Origin: Neobacillus cucumis
Lineage (GTDB): Bacteria; Bacillota; Bacilli; Bacillales_B; DSM-18226
Direction: 5' to 3'
Assembly: GCF_016107705.1 (NCBI RefSeq)
Contig: NZ_JAEHGC010000009.1
Location: 124,001 to 188,000 of the forward strand
Length of the DNA stretch: 64,000 nt
Made by a program: the position numbers and the translations under genes. Each line of letters starts with the position of its first letter. Positions within the stretch are counted from its first letter, which is position 1. The notes under the pieces were generated by a model. The model saw nothing but the letters and a program-made list of their open reading frames with translations, did no database searches and was not told the DNA's origin. This document shows, one piece after another, positions 62,471 through 64,000 of the stretch.

Positions 62471-62499
62471 AGTATATCGTGTGTTGTAATCGTTTACAA
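62471..62499 (-). promoter_or_regulatory. sigma-A promoter with cre site
   Basis: Minus strand: -35 TTGTAA (62499-62494), 17-bp spacer, -10 TATACT (62476-62471). The cre TGTAATCGTTTACA (62485-62498, plus strand) fits the CcpA consensus TGWAANCGNTNWCA and overlaps the -35 and spacer, a position that gives repression in presence of glucose. Confidence 0.6.
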
Positions 62500-62573
62500 T
62501 TGTTTTTTGTGATATTACAGTTTTTAACAAATAGTTGAAACGAGATTGGAAGAAAAGAATGGCAGGTAAAGAC

Positions 62574-62620
62574 AAAAAAAGTGCCAAAGATCTGAATTTA
62601 CAATCTTTAGCACTTTTTTA
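62574..62620. terminator. bidirectional terminator
   Basis: AAAGTGCCAAAGAT and ATCTTTAGCACTTT, 14-bp stem with one G-C/T bulge, between A- and T-runs; ends ftsX from the other side. Confidence 0.8.
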
Positions 62621-62659
62621 ACCAAGTATATTGTGTAGGAGGTAAATTCGATCCAAAAA

Positions 62660-63553
62660 TCAAACCTTTAAAATTCGTCTTAATGATGAAGTAGCTCCCA
62701 TGATTCCGATGAAAACCCCAAAAAGAAGCAGAATCAAACAAGAAATCGGAATGAGGGGGAGAGGGGAGAGCAATTCAATAAAGTCCAGATCAATATATCT
62801 ACTAAAATAAAGATAAACAAAATAGTATCCTGTCAAGATGAGAGTGCTTGCAATCATTGCTCCTAACAATCCAATGAAAGAACCTTCAATAAAAAAAGGA
62901 AGACGAATAAATCCGTTTGTAGCTCCAATCAATTTCCTAAGCTGAATTTCTTCTTTTCTCGCCAATACCGTAATTTTAATCGTGTTCGTTACTGAATGAA
63001 CAGCTGAAAGGGTGAGACAAATAATAAAAATGATCCCAGCCAAACGGGCTATTTTTGTAGAGGTAACCAGGGGACCAACCACGTTTTTAGCGTACGCCAC
63101 TTTATCCACTAGCGCTAATTTTTCTACTCTTTTGGCAACACCTGCTACATCTTTTGGCTGTTCTGTTTTAATCACCAATTCATCATTTAATGGGTTATCG
63201 TTTTTTAATGTTTGAAAAGCTGCGCCCTCATCTCCTAAATTTTTCATAAAGCTCTGAAGGCCTTCATGTTTAGAGATGAACGTAACGGACGAAACATGAT
63301 CATACGTTTGAATTGTACTAGTTAGAATTTTTACGTCCTCGGAATCAATTTCCTTTAAATAGGCGTGTATTTCTACATTTTTCTCTACTTTTATTGTCAT
63401 GTGGTTTAAGTTGACCAACACTAGGAAGGTAATCCCGATGAGGAAAATCATTAAAGTTAAAGAACTGACCGAAGCAACTGTCATCCAGCCATTCCTTTTA
63501 AAATTATTCATTCCTTCTTTAATATGTCGATTCAAGTAGGATCCTTTTTTCAA
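62660..63553 (-). CDS. ftsX: cell division ABC transporter subunit FtsX
   Basis: 297 residues. Cytosolic N-terminus, TM1 (about 23-45), an extracellular domain (about 50-165, with TTIKVEKNVEIHAYLKEID), and three C-terminal membrane segments; the last parts (LSAVHSVTNTIKITVLARKEEIQLRKLIGATNGFIRLPF) are the coupling helix region. FtsX with FtsE activates peptidoglycan hydrolases (CwlO in Bacillus). It overlaps ftsE by four bases. Confidence 0.95.
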   Translation of the reverse strand: MKKGSYLNRHIKEGMNNFKRNGWMTVASVSSLTLMIFLIGITFLVLVNLNHMTIKVEKNVEIHAYLKEIDSEDVKILTSTIQTYDHVSSVTFISKHEGLQSFMKNLGDEGAAFQTLKNDNPLNDELVIKTEQPKDVAGVAKRVEKLALVDKVAYAKNVVGPLVTSTKIARLAGIIFIICLTLSAVHSVTNTIKITVLARKEEIQLRKLIGATNGFIRLPFFIEGSFIGLLGAMIASTLILTGYYFVYLYFSRYIDLDFIELLSPLPLIPISCLILLLFGVFIGIMGATSSLRRILKV

Positions 63554-64000
63554 CTTGTTCGCACCTTCCTTTGATGATCACGAAGAATGCTTCCGTTTTC
63601 AATTAAAATGACTCGTTTCATGGTATGTTCTACAAACTCTTTATTATGAGTGGTCATAAGGATCGTTGTCCCGAGTTTGTTGATATCTTCAAAAACCTTC
63701 ATGATTTCCCATGCTGTTTTACTATCTAAATTACCAGTCGGTTCATCCGCGATAATCATTTTTGGACGGTTCACTATTGCTCTGGCGATGGCAACCCGTT
63801 GCTGCTCGCCTCCAGATAATTCCTTTGGAAAAGCATTCACTTTCGATTCAAGGCCTACCATTTTTAGAGCATGATAGACGTTTTCACGAATCAAGTTCAT
63901 CGGTACTCCAATCGTTTCTTGAGCAAATGCGACATTCTCATAAACAGTCATTTTCGATAACAAACGAAAGTCTTGAAAAACCATCCCAATTGATCTTCTT
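63550..64000 (-). CDS. ftsE: cell division ATP-binding protein FtsE (partial)
   Basis: The 5' end is beyond the window; 150 codons remain. The ABC signature [15 protein letters not shown], Walker [13 protein letters not shown] and the H-loop TTHN are present, Walker A is not in the window. Partner of FtsX. The frame is open to base 64000. Confidence 0.95.
   Translation of the reverse strand, partial: RRSIGMVFQDFRLLSKMTVYENVAFAQETIGVPMNLIRENVYHALKMVGLESKVNAFPKELSGGEQQRVAIARAIVNRPKMIIADEPTGNLDSKTAWEIMKVFEDINKLGTTILMTTHNKEFVEHTMKRVILIENGSILRDHQRKVRTS

Overview
The window looks like chromosome of a low-GC, endospore-forming Bacillaceae bacterium (Bacillus/Neobacillus/Priestia type). The reasons are GerA-family germinant receptor genes, a CwlJ cortex lytic enzyme, strong AGGAGG ribosome binding sites, a type B RNase P RNA, a tmRNA whose tag (GKPNNNFAFAA) resembles Bacillus tags, and Bacillus families such as YkvR (DUF3219), DUF3231, IDEAL, DUF975 and DUF3967. 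No plasmid or phage replication genes are visible.

Layout. 0-10 kb: a small hydrophilic protein, a cytoplasmic GH13 alpha-amylase, an SDR oxidoreductase, lipoteichoic acid synthase LtaS with PhoP-box-like repeats upstream, an SH3/SPFH-like membrane pair, a kinase-like protein, a DedA protein and an MscS channel. 10-19 kb: a thioesterase, a large Gly-rich/TIG/SGNH protein, a lipoprotein, a methyltransferase, cwlJ and a GNAT acetyltransferase. 18.6-27.2 kb: an acetate symporter operon, then a decayed zone holding an RND efflux remnant, a fragment of a DUF2161 gene, a frameshifted membrane-protein remnant, a truncated gerA gene running into an antisense DUF3231 fragment, a group of multi-pass membrane proteins (two CBO0543-like) and a headless TetR gene. 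28-31 kb: a quinone-type oxidoreductase, a MerR-like DUF3967 protein and a cyclase-family hydrolase.

30.9-33.3 kb is the most unusual stretch. It is an island of housekeeping RNA genes: two nearly identical minimal SRP RNAs, RNase P RNA on the minus strand, tRNA-Ser(GCT), tmRNA and tRNA-Asn(GTT), flanked by two different 52-bp-period tandem repeat arrays. A duplicated ~54-bp upstream element precedes both plus-strand RNA units. 34.6-36.2 kb carries an Spx-like/Rrf2 (SpxA2/SaiR-like) locus with four copies of the dyad ACTGTAA-N9-TTACAGT, which looks like a small local regulon.

39.0-45.2 kb is a thiazole/oxazole-modified peptide (TOMM) cluster of the heterocycloanthracin/sonorensin type: a Cys-Gly-Phe-rich precursor, a ThiF-like maturation protein, a YcaO cyclodehydratase and a SagB-type dehydrogenase. 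A DUF975 membrane protein follows. 46.3-49 kb: a TnpB-type IS element with a stop in tnpB sits between the 5' part of a macro-domain gene and the 3' part of a vWA gene. 49-56.5 kb: a CPA2 antiporter, a DUF2161 protein, a four-gene germinant receptor operon (A-C-D-B order) and three very small proteins. 56.6-64 kb: an unassigned protein with possible ADP-ribosyltransferase resemblance, a GH18-CE4-GT2 multidomain membrane protein, a Thr-rich exported protein, a 55-residue protein with a predicted CcpA cre site, and ftsX-ftsE (ftsE cut by the window end).

All calls come from reading the sequence and translations; no database search was run.
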